Shown here one piece after another: positions 16,364 through 26,351 of a DNA stretch of 64,000 nucleotides. The notes beneath the pieces are model-generated. The model was not told the DNA's origin and made no database searches. It worked only from the letters and a program-made list of their open reading frames with translations. A program made the translations under genes and the position numbers. Every line of letters begins with the position of its first letter. Position 1 is the first letter of the stretch. The DNA is from Cerasibacillus sp036516575 (GTDB lineage: Bacteria; Bacillota; Bacilli; Bacillales; Amphibacillaceae), in the NCBI RefSeq assembly GCF_036516575.1, contig NZ_DATBTY010000036.1:123324-187323 (forward strand), read 5' to 3'.

Positions 16364-17041
16364 ATGTTATCAGATACGGAAAGGAATCATTTAAAAGCGA
16401 CATTAGTTGAAAGACAAAATGAACTTATCCCACAAATTCAAGATCATTATGGTTTAGAAAATGCCCAAAGGCAAACAACCGGTGAATTGTCGAACTATGA
16501 TAATCATCCAGGAGATTTAGGGACTGAAACATATGAGAGAGGTAAGGATTTAGCTCTTAATGAACATGCGGAAAGAGAATTAGAAGATATCAATCGTGCT
16601 CTCCATGCGATTGAAGAAGGATCATATGGAATTTGTGTTGAGTGTGGAGAGGATATTCCCTATGAGCGCTTAGAAGCTGTTCCGACGACGAATCGTTGTA
16701 TCGAACACGCTTCAAACGCGCCTTATGAGAATGCCCGCCCCGTCGAAGAGCAAGTTTTTAGTCCGAATATTAATCCGGATAATACAACTCCAGAGAAACA
16801 AGTAGGCTATGATGCTGAAGATGCTTGGCAAGAAGTGAGTCAATATGGCACAAGTGAAACACCGTCTGATTTCTTTGGCGATCGAAAAGACTATAACGAG
16901 ATGTACCCAAACAAGGACGATTTCGTAGGCTTTGTAGAGGGAATCGAAAACATGATGACTTCAACCGAAGACGGAGATATTCTAGGAACAGAACTCCCAC
17001 AAAACAAACTGGAAAATTATGAGGTTATAGAAGAAGAATAA
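16364..17041 (+). CDS. yteA: YteA-family sporulation protein (TraR/DksA zinc finger)
   Basis: ATG 16364 lies 10 bases after GGGAGG; GTG 16358 is also possible. The product of about 225 residues has the N-terminal coiled region ending ETYERGKDLAL and LEDINRALHAIEEGSYGIC, and a DksA/TraR-type finger beginning GICVECGEDIPYERLEA; the second pair of the canonical C4 finger is reduced to one Cys in RCIEH. The C-terminus is acidic with the GYDAEDAWQEVSQYGTSETPSD motif seen in YteA proteins, which are sporulation-linked in Bacillus. It indicates that the host forms spores. Monocistronic. Confidence 0.88.
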   Translation: MLSDTERNHLKATLVERQNELIPQIQDHYGLENAQRQTTGELSNYDNHPGDLGTETYERGKDLALNEHAERELEDINRALHAIEEGSYGICVECGEDIPYERLEAVPTTNRCIEHASNAPYENARPVEEQVFSPNINPDNTTPEKQVGYDAEDAWQEVSQYGTSETPSDFFGDRKDYNEMYPNKDDFVGFVEGIENMMTSTEDGDILGTELPQNKLENYEVIEEE

Positions 17042-17045
17042 AAAA

Positions 17046-17080
17046 AGCAGGTGTCATCCCGATGATGATGCCTGTTTTTT
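17046..17080 (+). terminator. Terminator after yteA
   Basis: GCAGGTGTCATC pairs with GATGATGCCTGT across CCGAT with wobble pairs, followed by six T residues. Confidence 0.75.
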
Positions 17081-17090
17081 ATAGTGGATA

Positions 17091-17309
17091 TTAATCAATA
17101 TCCATTATTTTAAAAGCAAATGCATAAATGCCTTCAGCTACTATCTCTTCTCTCCATTTTAAATGAGCGATGTAATAATAGTTCCCATTTTCATGCGGTG
17201 CTGTATACGACTGACCCTCGAGTTCAACGGGTGTTTCGTTACCTTGAGAATCGACTTGGAAGACTTCAATCTGAGAATAAAAAGTTGGCATTATTATAGC
17301 ATAGGGCAA
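17091..17309 (-). pseudogene. Possible C-terminal remnant of a secreted protein
   Basis: The frame of 72 codons opens with TTG at 17309 but has no Shine-Dalgarno and no signal peptide. It encodes a beta-rich stretch (YSQIEVFQVDSQGNETPVELEGQSYTAPHENGNYYY) that looks like a domain end rather than a complete protein. The 100 bp upstream hold no matching coding sequence. It may be a decayed gene or a chance frame; I cannot assign a family. Confidence 0.35.
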
Positions 17310-17425
17310 ATATTATTCAAATATTACTGATAAAACTAAAAAATCAGTAATAAATGAAGGGATAACTGAATTTATGTCGAATAATATATATAACACCCAA
17401 GTACATGAAAACTGGAGGTGATTGT

Positions 17426-18694
17426 TTGCGTTATTTAATAACATTCGAAATGAAAAAGATAGGTAAATCGGTTTTCTTCCCCGTTATGTTAGGCTGTATT
17501 TTTTTAATGATTGTTTTTTATTTCATTTTTGTTTATACAAACACAGAAAGAAAAGAAAATATATTAGAAAATGAGAAAATTAGTTTACATAGTTATGAAA
17601 AGGAGTTTTTAGAATTAGAAGAAGTTCTTGCTTCAGGAGAAAAGGATTTTTTTGATCCAGAATTTAAATCAGAATATGACGGCGTTAAGCATTTTTTCGA
17701 AGAGAAACAAGCGATCGTTACAGCACTTGAAAATAATGATTGGCAAAGTTATCTACAAGTAGAAAATGATAAACTTATCGATGAACCTTACTATCAGGAA
17801 TACCTTGAAAAGGGACGAATATTGTACTCTACTACATATTCGACTGATTTTAATATGATTACATATATCGAGCGAAATAAATGGCTATACGACCATCAGA
17901 TTGCCCCGGTTTTACCTCTTACGTTATTCGCTTGGCTAACGGCATATGATGTGAATTTTTCGGATGACTTATTAGAAGAATTGGTTAAAAAGCTTGCGGT
18001 TGTTTATTCTTCCACAGGCTATTATTTTTTATATCATTTATTTTCCTATTTATTCTCTATCATCGGCATCGCTGTTTTTATTCTATTATTCGGTCAAGTT
18101 GTAACAAGAGAAGGGTACGGCAGTAATGGAACGCTTCATTTACTTTGGACACAACCGATTCAACGGCGACACATTTTAATTAGCAAATTTATCGCAATAT
18201 TATTCGTTAGCGTAGTGATTATTTTATGTATCACATTGTTTTCGTTTTTATTAGGAACGATTTTTGACCGCATGGGTGAATGGAACTATCCTATTTTAAT
18301 TTATGGTGAGGAAGTTACCTTTTCTTTTATGAAATTGGCGCCGTTTTTAATGAAAAGTCTAGGATTGTTTTTCATCTTACTCATTTTTAGTTATACGCTC
18401 CATTTTCTCTTTTCTTTAATAACAAAGCGAGCGCTTATTTCGGTTGTTTTAACCATTTCAGTCATTGGTTTAGGAAGTTATTTTAGAGAGAGTTTATTAT
18501 CTTTCCCGTTTTCACAGTATCTACCTTTTCATTATGTTGATATTTTTAGCATTGTAACGAATGAGTATGCAGTAGTCGTTAATGATTTTCGCTTTACTTA
18601 TTTAAACGGGATTCTTTCGTTCGTCGTTTCGATTTTAATTGTCGTTGTTTTTATATATTTCGTGTTATTATTTCAACAAAAACACGTTAGATAA
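17426..18694 (+). CDS. ABC-2 type permease, first of a two-permease exporter
   Basis: TTG 17426 follows CTGGAGGTGA by 7 bases. The 422-residue protein has an N-terminal span, a large extracytoplasmic domain of about 160 residues, and five to six C-terminal spans. The cytoplasmic loop GSNGTLHLLWTQPIQRRHILISKF is the conserved feature of ABC-2 permeases. It is partnered by the ATPase at 18723 and a second permease at 19604 with the same design, suggesting a heterodimeric exporter. The cargo is unknown. Confidence 0.82.
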   Translation: MRYLITFEMKKIGKSVFFPVMLGCIFLMIVFYFIFVYTNTERKENILENEKISLHSYEKEFLELEEVLASGEKDFFDPEFKSEYDGVKHFFEEKQAIVTALENNDWQSYLQVENDKLIDEPYYQEYLEKGRILYSTTYSTDFNMITYIERNKWLYDHQIAPVLPLTLFAWLTAYDVNFSDDLLEELVKKLAVVYSSTGYYFLYHLFSYLFSIIGIAVFILLFGQVVTREGYGSNGTLHLLWTQPIQRRHILISKFIAILFVSVVIILCITLFSFLLGTIFDRMGEWNYPILIYGEEVTFSFMKLAPFLMKSLGLFFILLIFSYTLHFLFSLITKRALISVVLTISVIGLGSYFRESLLSFPFSQYLPFHYVDIFSIVTNEYAVVVNDFRFTYLNGILSFVVSILIVVVFIYFVLLFQQKHVR

Positions 18695-18722
18695 TTTTAT
18701 AAAGAAAAAGAGGTGAAGATGA

Positions 18723-19607
18723 GTGATTGTGGAAATTAATCAATTAGTCAAGCGATATAAATCACAATTAGTATTAAATGATATTCATATTTCGATTGAA
18801 AAACCAAATATTATCGCTCTTGTTGGACCGAATGGTGCAGGGAAGACCACTTTATTAAATTGCATGACTAATATAATTCCGTTTCAAGAAGGAGAAATAA
18901 AACTACTAGGTAAATCACATAATGATTCTTCGTTATTCTATGATGTGTCCTATTTACAGGACAATCGTATTCTTTATGGTGATTTATCTGGGTATGATCA
19001 TTTGAAGTTCATATGCCAAGTGCAACAGATTCCCATGTCAAAGATAAACGAAGTGACTAATTGGGTAGGCATGACGGATTATATGAATAAAAGGGTTAGA
19101 AGTTACTCCCTAGGTATGAAGCAACATCTCTTATTAGCGATGGCAATAATTAATGAACCGAAATTACTCTTGATGGATGAACCTTTAAACGGGCTAGATC
19201 CGACAAGTGCGATTAATATGAGAAATATTTTATTGGAATTGTATGATCGGGGAACGACCATTATTGTCTCCTCCCATAATCTCGCCGAAATTGATCGCCT
19301 GACAGATACAATTTATTTTATGAAAGATGGCTCTTTATTAAAAGAGTCTTTAAAAGATTTATCGACAAATCAATATCGTATGACGATTAGCGATGCCGAT
19401 CAAGCGCTGTCTGCTTTACAAGGTGCGAATATGCCATTTACAGTAAATGCACGAGATGAGCTTGAATTTAATGAAACAGATATTACCTTGCAAGCGATGA
19501 TTCATTTTATCAATGAAAAAGGGATAACGATTCTTGATATTGATAAGGAAAAGGTAGGCGCAGAAAAACGTTATCGAGAATTATTTGAAAAGGAATCATC
19601 GTTATGA
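18723..19607 (+). CDS. ABC exporter ATPase
   Basis: The GTG start is behind AAGAGGTGA. The 294-residue protein shows Walker A GPNGAGKTT (about 37-45), signature YSLGMKQHLLLAMA, Walker B LLLMDEPLNGLDP and the switch His SSHNLAEID. A C-terminal extension of about 80 residues after the nucleotide domain is common in CcmA/BcrA-type ATPases. It lies between two ABC-2 permeases, and its stop overlaps the start of the second by ATGA. Confidence 0.9.
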   Translation: MIVEINQLVKRYKSQLVLNDIHISIEKPNIIALVGPNGAGKTTLLNCMTNIIPFQEGEIKLLGKSHNDSSLFYDVSYLQDNRILYGDLSGYDHLKFICQVQQIPMSKINEVTNWVGMTDYMNKRVRSYSLGMKQHLLLAMAIINEPKLLLMDEPLNGLDPTSAINMRNILLELYDRGTTIIVSSHNLAEIDRLTDTIYFMKDGSLLKESLKDLSTNQYRMTISDADQALSALQGANMPFTVNARDELEFNETDITLQAMIHFINEKGITILDIDKEKVGAEKRYRELFEKESSL

Positions 19608-20719
19608 AGCTAATTAGGTTTGAATTACGTAAATTAATTTATAGCAAAAAGTTCCTTTATTTACTTGCCTTTATTATAATTGGAATCGTCGGCTTGTTCG
19701 TTCGTAATGTCCTTTTTCAGGAGAAAGTGATTAAAGAAGAAAAAGAGCAAATAAACAGTTACCAGAGGCAAAGCTACTGGCTAGAAGATTCATATGAACA
19801 GCAATTAATCCGTAAACCAAATGATGAAGAAGCTAAGGAAAGGCTTCAGCTTATGCAGCATATTTCTGAGGCGCTTAGACATAAAGCTGAGTTAATAGGA
19901 TCTCCGTCAGATTGGCGAGAATTTCTTGAGTGGGATAATACGTTTATGACATATGTATTAGCCTATTTAGACCGTGAAGGCGAATTTGGCATAAATAAAC
20001 GTGACATCACACACAAGCAAGCAATTAATAATCGCTTATTAGAAGATAATATCTCACCAGAACATCGCTATAGTATTAGTATGCCTTTATTTTTAAAGCA
20101 AATGGTTGATTTATTTATTAACCTAGGTGGTCTCATTATTTTACTCGTATTAGTCGGTGATATTTTAGTTTATGAATTTGAAAATGAATCAATAAAGTTA
20201 TTATATACGCAGCCATTAAAGCGAACGGGGATATTCGTTAGTAAATTTGTTACAGTTTGTATTGTTTACTTTATAATTATAGGTCTCTTATTTGGGCTCG
20301 CTTCTATGCTCAGTTATACATTTGGCGAGAAGGGGACATTTCAGTATCCAATTCTGATTGAAAAGCATCAGCAGCTTGATTTTATAACGGTTTTTGAGTA
20401 TATTTTTCAAGCAATGGTTACAACAACAGTCACATTATTTCTGATGGTGTCGCTATCTTTACTGTATAGTATATTATTTAAACAAACCTTATTTATGCTC
20501 TTTAGTGTTGTACTCACCTTATTTGGTGGATTCGCTCTATTTTCAATTATCCCTTGGTCATTTATGAGTTGGGTTAATCCATTTCAATATCTTTTAGGTG
20601 AAGAACGTATTATTAAGCAAATCTTCCAATCATGGTATGACGGTATTCCAATTATCATTGCTTTAACGATATTATTAGTCATCATAACATGGAGAAGAAT
20701 AAAAACGAGTTATATATAG
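19604..20719 (+). CDS. ABC-2 type permease, second subunit
   Basis: The 371-residue protein repeats the architecture of the 17426 gene: an N-terminal span, an extracytoplasmic helical segment (KEEKEQINSYQRQSYWLEDSYEQQ) and C-terminal spans, with the conserved loop FENESIKLLYTQPLKRTGIFVSKF. The equivalent loops TQPIQRRHILISKF and TQPLKRTGIFVSKF show the two permeases are paralogues. It overlaps the ATPase gene and ends at a strong terminator. Confidence 0.83.
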   Translation: MKLIRFELRKLIYSKKFLYLLAFIIIGIVGLFVRNVLFQEKVIKEEKEQINSYQRQSYWLEDSYEQQLIRKPNDEEAKERLQLMQHISEALRHKAELIGSPSDWREFLEWDNTFMTYVLAYLDREGEFGINKRDITHKQAINNRLLEDNISPEHRYSISMPLFLKQMVDLFINLGGLIILLVLVGDILVYEFENESIKLLYTQPLKRTGIFVSKFVTVCIVYFIIIGLLFGLASMLSYTFGEKGTFQYPILIEKHQQLDFITVFEYIFQAMVTTTVTLFLMVSLSLLYSILFKQTLFMLFSVVLTLFGGFALFSIIPWSFMSWVNPFQYLLGEERIIKQIFQSWYDGIPIIIALTILLVIITWRRIKTSYI

Positions 20720-20720
20720 G

Positions 20721-20751
20721 AAAGCACCCCATAAATTTGGGGTGCTTTTTA
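20721..20751. terminator. Bidirectional terminator between ABC operon and htrB
   Basis: AAAGCACCCC pairs perfectly with GGGGTGCTTT around ATAAATT and is followed by T residues on the plus strand; it lies directly at the htrB stop. Confidence 0.88.
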
Positions 20752-22125
20752 TTATAAGCTTCTTTCTGTTAGTTTTAATTCGACTTCTTGTTTTTTACCA
20801 TCACGATAAAATTCAATATTTACTTTTTCATTCACTTTTGCTTCAGTATAAAGAAATTTCCTGAGTTCTAAAATTGATGTTACTTTTTGACCATCGATTT
20901 TTGTAATGATATCAAATTGTTTTAAACCAGCTTTATCAGCAGGAGACCCCATTTCGACGTTGGCAATGACCATGCCGCCCTCGATGTTTTTCGGCAAGAC
21001 GATTTGGTCTCTATATTGTGGTGGAACATCACTTAATGGGGCAGAACTGATTCCGATAAATGGCCGGACAACTTCGCCATTTGTTTCAAGTTGTTCCATA
21101 ATCGGTAATGCAGCATTGATTGGAATCGCGAGTCCAATCCCTTCGACAGCATGTCTGGCTACTTTCATCGAATTAATGCCAATGACATCACCATCTTTAT
21201 CAACTAATGCACCTCCACTATTTCCAGGATTAATCGCGGCATCTGTTTGAATAACTTCTGTAATCCAGTCCGGTTGGCCATCTCCATTCGTATCAACACT
21301 AATGGAGCGATTAAGCCCACTGATAATTCCTTTTGTAAGTGAGTTAGCAAATTCAATGCCAAGCGGGTTTCCAATGGCAAAGACCGTTTCGCCGACCTTT
21401 AGTTTTTCTGAATCACCGAGCTTAGCAACTGTTTTAACATGTTTACCATCTACTTTTAAAACGGCTAAGTCTGTTAATTTATCTGTTCCAAGTACTTTTG
21501 CCTCTGCACGTTTGTCATCATTGAACACAATTTCAACTTCTTGGGCATCTTGGACGACATGTTCATTTGTAACAATATAGGCGTAACCATCTTCCTTTTT
21601 GTAAACAATTCCCGAACCTGATCCGACTTCTTCACTCGGTTCCCAAATGCTTCGCTGTTGTAAATTAAGAACCCCAACAACGGCATCGGATACCTCAGAA
21701 ATATCAGTGGACATGTCAGCATCATCACTAGCAATGTTTGAAACAACTTCTTGACTGTAATCTTCTTTTGCTTGTGTTTGTTGTGGTTGTTCATTGTCTG
21801 TAACAGGAAGAGGTATGACATTGTTCATGATTAACATAATGGCTACAATCACAGGAACAAGTCCACCAATCATCCCACTAAAGAAAGCACCTATATTAAA
21901 ACGAGGCGACTTTTTTGCACTTCTTTGTTCGAATTGACGTGAATATTGTTGGTCGTCATGTCCTTCACTTGAAGCCGATGTTAATTCTTGATTTGATTCT
22001 GTATGTTGTTCTTCTTGTTTTAGTCTATACGAATCCGTATCGGCCATGTCATGTTTGATTTCTGCTTTATTTTTATCGTGATGGTTTAATTCGGATTGTT
22101 CTTGTTTCAAATCATCTTGTTTCAT
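20752..22125 (-). CDS. htrB: HtrA-family membrane-anchored serine protease
   Basis: The 457-residue protein has a long charged cytoplasmic N-terminus (1-78), one membrane anchor (about 79-105), a trypsin-like domain and a C-terminal PDZ domain (about 350-455). The catalytic triad is visible as His189 (TNEHVV), Asp219 (TDLAVL) and Ser303 (GNSGGAL). It degrades or refolds misfolded proteins at the outer face of the membrane. It is divergent from cssRS as htrB (yvtA) is in B. subtilis, where CssR activates it under secretion and heat stress. That order is why I prefer HtrB over HtrA. Confidence 0.9.
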   Translation of the reverse strand: MKQDDLKQEQSELNHHDKNKAEIKHDMADTDSYRLKQEEQHTESNQELTSASSEGHDDQQYSRQFEQRSAKKSPRFNIGAFFSGMIGGLVPVIVAIMLIMNNVIPLPVTDNEQPQQTQAKEDYSQEVVSNIASDDADMSTDISEVSDAVVGVLNLQQRSIWEPSEEVGSGSGIVYKKEDGYAYIVTNEHVVQDAQEVEIVFNDDKRAEAKVLGTDKLTDLAVLKVDGKHVKTVAKLGDSEKLKVGETVFAIGNPLGIEFANSLTKGIISGLNRSISVDTNGDGQPDWITEVIQTDAAINPGNSGGALVDKDGDVIGINSMKVARHAVEGIGLAIPINAALPIMEQLETNGEVVRPFIGISSAPLSDVPPQYRDQIVLPKNIEGGMVIANVEMGSPADKAGLKQFDIITKIDGQKVTSILELRKFLYTEAKVNEKVNIEFYRDGKKQEVELKLTERSL

Positions 22126-22331
22126 GAAAAAGCCTCCTTCTTATTAAATCTGATTAAGATCTATCTTCTATTATTATCTCTTATATATTTAATTTACATC
22201 AAGAAGTTTGTGTCCGTTTGGTATAATTGTGGAATAAGTATGGAAATGTGGGTCGTAACTAATGTGAAACAGTGTTATTTCCATTTTAATTATGGGAAAA
22301 TAGAAGTAAAGAACGAATGGAGGGTTACTAT

Positions 22332-23021
22332 ATGAAACATATCGGTATAGTAGAAGATGATCCGAATATCCAAAACATCGTAGCCGCTTTTTTAAGAAAG
22401 GCAGGCTATCATGTGACGTTATTGGACTCTGCAGAGGCAGGTTGGGAGTTGTGGAAAAGAAATCCTCCAGATATGTGGATTTTGGATATTATGTTACCTG
22501 GGATGGATGGGTATGAATTTTGTAAACGAATCCGCAATGAAAGTAATGTCCCCATCATTATTATCTCGGCAAAAGATGAAGAAATTGATAAAATACTCGG
22601 TTTGGAATTAGGCGGAGACGATTATTTAACGAAACCGTTTAGCCCTCGTGAACTTGTTGCGCGTGTTAAGCGTTTATTCAAACGCCTCGATTCAACCGTT
22701 GAACATAAGCAGATTGATGATCATCGTATTAAAGTAGGTGATTTACTTATTTATGAACATGATCGACGGATTTTCTGGGAAGGAAAAGAACGAGAAGTAA
22801 CGACGAAGGAATTTGACCTGTTGCTATTATTATCTCAAAACGTCAACCGTGCTTTCTCGCGCGAAGAATTGCTTATTAAAGTATGGGGTGAAGACTACTT
22901 TGGCAGTGACCGTGCTGTTGATGATTTAGTAAAACGTATTCGTAAAAAATTAAATCATATACCATTAGAGACGGTATGGGGCTATGGTTATCGGCTGAGA
23001 GATAAAGAGGAATCGAAATGA
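22332..23021 (+). CDS. cssR: Secretion-stress response regulator CssR
   Basis: ATG 22332 lies about 7 bases after GGAGGG. The 229-residue OmpR-family regulator has receiver Asp52 (WILDIMLP), switch Lys in YLTKPFSPREL, and a winged helix with SREELLIKVWGEDYFGSDRAVDDLV followed by RIRKKL and ETVWGYGYR. These motifs resemble B. subtilis CssR closely. With the adjacent kinase it senses secretion stress and activates the htr genes; the divergent htrB is the likely target. It overlaps cssS by ATGA. A TATAAT-like -10 lies near 22220 without a clear -35. Confidence 0.88.
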   Translation: MKHIGIVEDDPNIQNIVAAFLRKAGYHVTLLDSAEAGWELWKRNPPDMWILDIMLPGMDGYEFCKRIRNESNVPIIIISAKDEEIDKILGLELGGDDYLTKPFSPRELVARVKRLFKRLDSTVEHKQIDDHRIKVGDLLIYEHDRRIFWEGKEREVTTKEFDLLLLLSQNVNRAFSREELLIKVWGEDYFGSDRAVDDLVKRIRKKLNHIPLETVWGYGYRLRDKEESK

Positions 23022-24361
23022 AACTTCAAGATCAATTAAATACAGCTTTTACGATGTTATTAATTATTATGATGACGATTACGGGATTCGTTATTTATTC
23101 GCTCATTATGGATTTATTGATTTCAAATGAACAACGACAACTTGAACAAAAAGGGCAAATTATTGTTAAAGTCTTGTCAGAACGCTATCAAACCCAAAAA
23201 GATATCGAGCAGTTTAATACGTTTTTGAAACAACAAGATTTGCAGATGTTTTTATATGATCGCGAATCAGATCGGGTACTTTATTCGACGATGCCAGATC
23301 AAGTCGTTAAGGGATTTATTAAATCGAATGATTTTTCTAATATGCATGTGAAGTTAATGAGTTTTGGAAACGATAAATATGTGCAGTCACGAATTCTTTT
23401 TTACCCACGAACGTCAGGATTAGAACTGATTTTATTAACACCTCTCCATGATTTGAAGATTGTTCAGCATGACTTTTTTACTCGGCTTTTACTCGTGTTT
23501 TTGATCGGTGCGATTGTAGCTGTTATATTGAGCTATTTCTTAACGAAAAAAATGGTCACACCGTTAACTCACTTAAAGCATCAAGTGAAAAAGATTGAAC
23601 AGCGTAAATTTAATGAGATACAACCGATACAAGCGACCGGTGAAATTCATGAAGTTGCAGAAGGTTTCTATGATATGGCGAATGAATTAGAACGCTATAT
23701 CAATTCACAGCAAACCTTCTTTCAAAATGCAAGCCATGAACTTAAAACCCCATTAATGACGATTCAAGGCTATGCAGAAGGGATCAAAGAAGGGGTGTTT
23801 GATCAAGCAGAAATCGAAAAAGGTTTGAAAGTCATGGTTGTTGAAGTAAAACGTTTGAAAAAAATTATTAATGAAATGACCATTTTAGCGAAGTTGGAAA
23901 GTGAAAAAACGGTCTATCAAGAAGAACCTGTCAATATGGCAGAGCTCGTTGAACAAGTGATTGATCGCGTCATCCCTCTCGCCAATGATAAAGATATTAC
24001 ATTGGATTATGCCGTAACGAAAGGATTGACTGTTAAAGCAGATCAAGAAAAATTATTAAGAGCAATGCTAAATATAACGATAAATGGTGTACGTCATGCG
24101 CGTGATGTTGTGCGCATTCGATTAATGAAACAGGACAAACGCGTTGTCATCACTATTGAAGACGATGGACAGGGAATTTCGGATGAACTCAAACCGCATA
24201 TATTCCAACGATTTGTAAAAGGTAAACATGGGGAAACGGGTTTAGGACTCGCTATTTCGCGAGCGATAATTGAGCGTTCGGATGGCAAGATTGAAGTTGC
24301 TGATTCTGATTTAGGTGGAGCGTTGTTTAAGGTGACCTTTCATCAAGTGATAAAAAAATAA
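23018..24361 (+). CDS. cssS: Secretion-stress sensor kinase CssS
   Basis: The 447-residue kinase has two spans (about 10-34 and 153-175) that enclose an extracytoplasmic sensor of about 115 residues. A HAMP domain (TKKMVTPLTHLKHQVKKIEQ) follows, then the phospho-acceptor His240 in NASHELKTPLMT and an ATPase domain with a degenerate N-box, DDGQGIS, and GETGLGLAIS. The canonical asparagine of the N-box is present as NITINGVRHA. It shares an operon with cssR and detects misfolded exported protein in B. subtilis. Confidence 0.87.
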   Translation: MKLQDQLNTAFTMLLIIMMTITGFVIYSLIMDLLISNEQRQLEQKGQIIVKVLSERYQTQKDIEQFNTFLKQQDLQMFLYDRESDRVLYSTMPDQVVKGFIKSNDFSNMHVKLMSFGNDKYVQSRILFYPRTSGLELILLTPLHDLKIVQHDFFTRLLLVFLIGAIVAVILSYFLTKKMVTPLTHLKHQVKKIEQRKFNEIQPIQATGEIHEVAEGFYDMANELERYINSQQTFFQNASHELKTPLMTIQGYAEGIKEGVFDQAEIEKGLKVMVVEVKRLKKIINEMTILAKLESEKTVYQEEPVNMAELVEQVIDRVIPLANDKDITLDYAVTKGLTVKADQEKLLRAMLNITINGVRHARDVVRIRLMKQDKRVVITIEDDGQGISDELKPHIFQRFVKGKHGETGLGLAISRAIIERSDGKIEVADSDLGGALFKVTFHQVIKK

Positions 24362-24441
24362 TTTTTTCATAGACAGTTATTTTAGGATAAAGTAAGATGT
24401 GCTATACTAGTTAAGTTGTTATATAGAGAGGAGCGTTGCCC

Positions 24442-26268
24442 GTGCAACGAAGAGAAGATATACGAAATATTGCGATTATCGCACACGTTGATCATGGAAA
24501 AACAACGTTAGTAGACCAATTATTAAAATACTCGGGAACATTCCATGAGCATGAGCAAGTTGATGATCGGGTCATGGATTCCGATGATATCGAAAGAGAA
24601 CGTGGGATTACTATATTAGCTAAAAATACGGCTGTGAAATATAAAGATACGACGATTAATATTCTAGATACACCAGGACATGCTGATTTCGGTGGCGAGG
24701 TGGAACGTATTTTAAGAATGGTTGACGGTGTCGTTCTTGTTGTCGATGCTTATGAAGGCACGATGCCTCAAACACGTTTTGTCTTAATGAAAGCACTCGA
24801 ACAAAAATTGACACCCATTGTTGTATTAAACAAAATTGATCGTCCGAATGCACGTCCCGAAGAGGTCATTGATCAAGTGTTAGATTTATTTATTGATCTC
24901 GGTGCTGATGATGAACAAGTCGAGTTTCCAGTTGTTTACGCTTCTGCATTGAATGGTACATCAGGTTTGGAACCAGATGAGCAGGCAAATACGATGGATC
25001 CAGTGTTTAAGACCATTTTAGAACATATTCCATCCCCGGAAGAAAAAAGTGAAGAACCTCTTCAATTCCAGGTGTCATTACTTGATTACAATGACTATGT
25101 TGGCAGAATCGGAGTCGGTCGAGTCTTTCGTGGGAAAATTCGTGTCGGTGAACAAGTCGTTGTCATGAAAAATGACGGTTCGACAAAATCCTTCCGCGTT
25201 ACCAAACTGTTCGGGTTTATTGGTTTGAAGCGGATTGAAATTGAAGAGGCACAGGCGGGAGACATTGTTGCATTGTCCGGTATGGAAGATTTAAATGTCG
25301 GTGAAACAGTTTGTCCGCCAGATCATTTAGAAGCCTTACCAGAAGTGCGTATTGATGAACCGACATTACAGATGACCTTTGTCGTAAATAACAGTCCATT
25401 TGCAGGAAAAGAAGGTAAATATATTACTTCACGTCAAATTAAAGACCGTCTGATGAAACAATTAGAAACAGATGTGAGTCTCCGTGTTGAACCGACAGAA
25501 TCTCCAGATGCATGGATTGTATCAGGGCGTGGGGAATTACATTTATCGATATTAATTGAAAATATGCGCCGTGAAGGCTATGAGCTACAATTATCTAAGC
25601 CGAAAGTTATTATTAAAGAAATTGACGGTATCAAATGTGAGCCCGTTGAGCGCGTACAAATTGATGTACCAGAACAATATACAGGAGCCGTTATGGAAGC
25701 GCTCGGTTCAAGAAAAGGCGAAATGCTTGATATGATTAATTATGGCAATGGTCAAGTGCGCCTCGAATTCAAAGTACCATCCCGTGGTTTAATCGGTTAT
25801 GCAATGGAATTTATGACACAAACACATGGTTATGGTATTTTTAATCATACATTTGATTCATACCAACCTATTACGCCAGGGCAGCTCGGTGGCCGCCGTG
25901 AAGGTGCTTTAGTTGCCCTTGAAAATGGAAAAGCTTCAACTTATGGGATTATGCAATTAGAAGATCGCGGTGTCATCTTCATTGAACCAGGTACAGAAGT
26001 ATATGCGGGGATGATAGTCGGAGAACATAACCGTGAAAATGATCTAACGGTTAATATTACAAAAGAAAAGCATCTAACGAATATGCGTTCTGCTAATAAA
26101 GACCAAACGGTTACCATTCGAAAAACACGTGATATGTCTTTAGAGGAAGCTTTACAATATTTGAATGATGATGAGTATTGTGAAGTAACACCAGAATCAA
26201 TTCGTTTACGAAAGAAAATTTTAAATAAATCAGAACGTGAAAAAGCAGCAAAACGAAATAAAAATTAA
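24442..26268 (+). CDS. typA: Ribosome-associated GTPase TypA/BipA
   Basis: GTG 24442 is preferred because AGAGGAG ends 8 bases before it; TTG 24436 is too close. The 608-residue translational GTPase begins RREDIRNIAIIAHVDHGKTT (G1 GHVDHGKT-like as AHVDHGKT), with G2 RGITI, G3 DTPGHADFGGEV and G4 NKIDRP. EF-G-like domains III and V and the TypA-specific C-terminal domain (SRGLIGYAMEFMTQTHGYG) follow. It binds 70S ribosomes and helps 50S assembly at low temperature. It has its own terminator. Confidence 0.95.
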   Translation: MQRREDIRNIAIIAHVDHGKTTLVDQLLKYSGTFHEHEQVDDRVMDSDDIERERGITILAKNTAVKYKDTTINILDTPGHADFGGEVERILRMVDGVVLVVDAYEGTMPQTRFVLMKALEQKLTPIVVLNKIDRPNARPEEVIDQVLDLFIDLGADDEQVEFPVVYASALNGTSGLEPDEQANTMDPVFKTILEHIPSPEEKSEEPLQFQVSLLDYNDYVGRIGVGRVFRGKIRVGEQVVVMKNDGSTKSFRVTKLFGFIGLKRIEIEEAQAGDIVALSGMEDLNVGETVCPPDHLEALPEVRIDEPTLQMTFVVNNSPFAGKEGKYITSRQIKDRLMKQLETDVSLRVEPTESPDAWIVSGRGELHLSILIENMRREGYELQLSKPKVIIKEIDGIKCEPVERVQIDVPEQYTGAVMEALGSRKGEMLDMINYGNGQVRLEFKVPSRGLIGYAMEFMTQTHGYGIFNHTFDSYQPITPGQLGGRREGALVALENGKASTYGIMQLEDRGVIFIEPGTEVYAGMIVGEHNRENDLTVNITKEKHLTNMRSANKDQTVTIRKTRDMSLEEALQYLNDDEYCEVTPESIRLRKKILNKSEREKAAKRNKN

Positions 26269-26280
26269 TGAATAGATAAA

Positions 26281-26320
26281 ATCGGTATGTCCTTTTACTT
26301 TCAGACATATCGATTTTTTT
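26281..26320 (+). terminator. Terminator after typA
   Basis: ATCGGTATGTC pairs with GACATATCGAT and runs into seven T residues. Confidence 0.85.
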
Positions 26321-26351
26321 ATGTGATATCGTGAATTTTGGGTAACATAAT

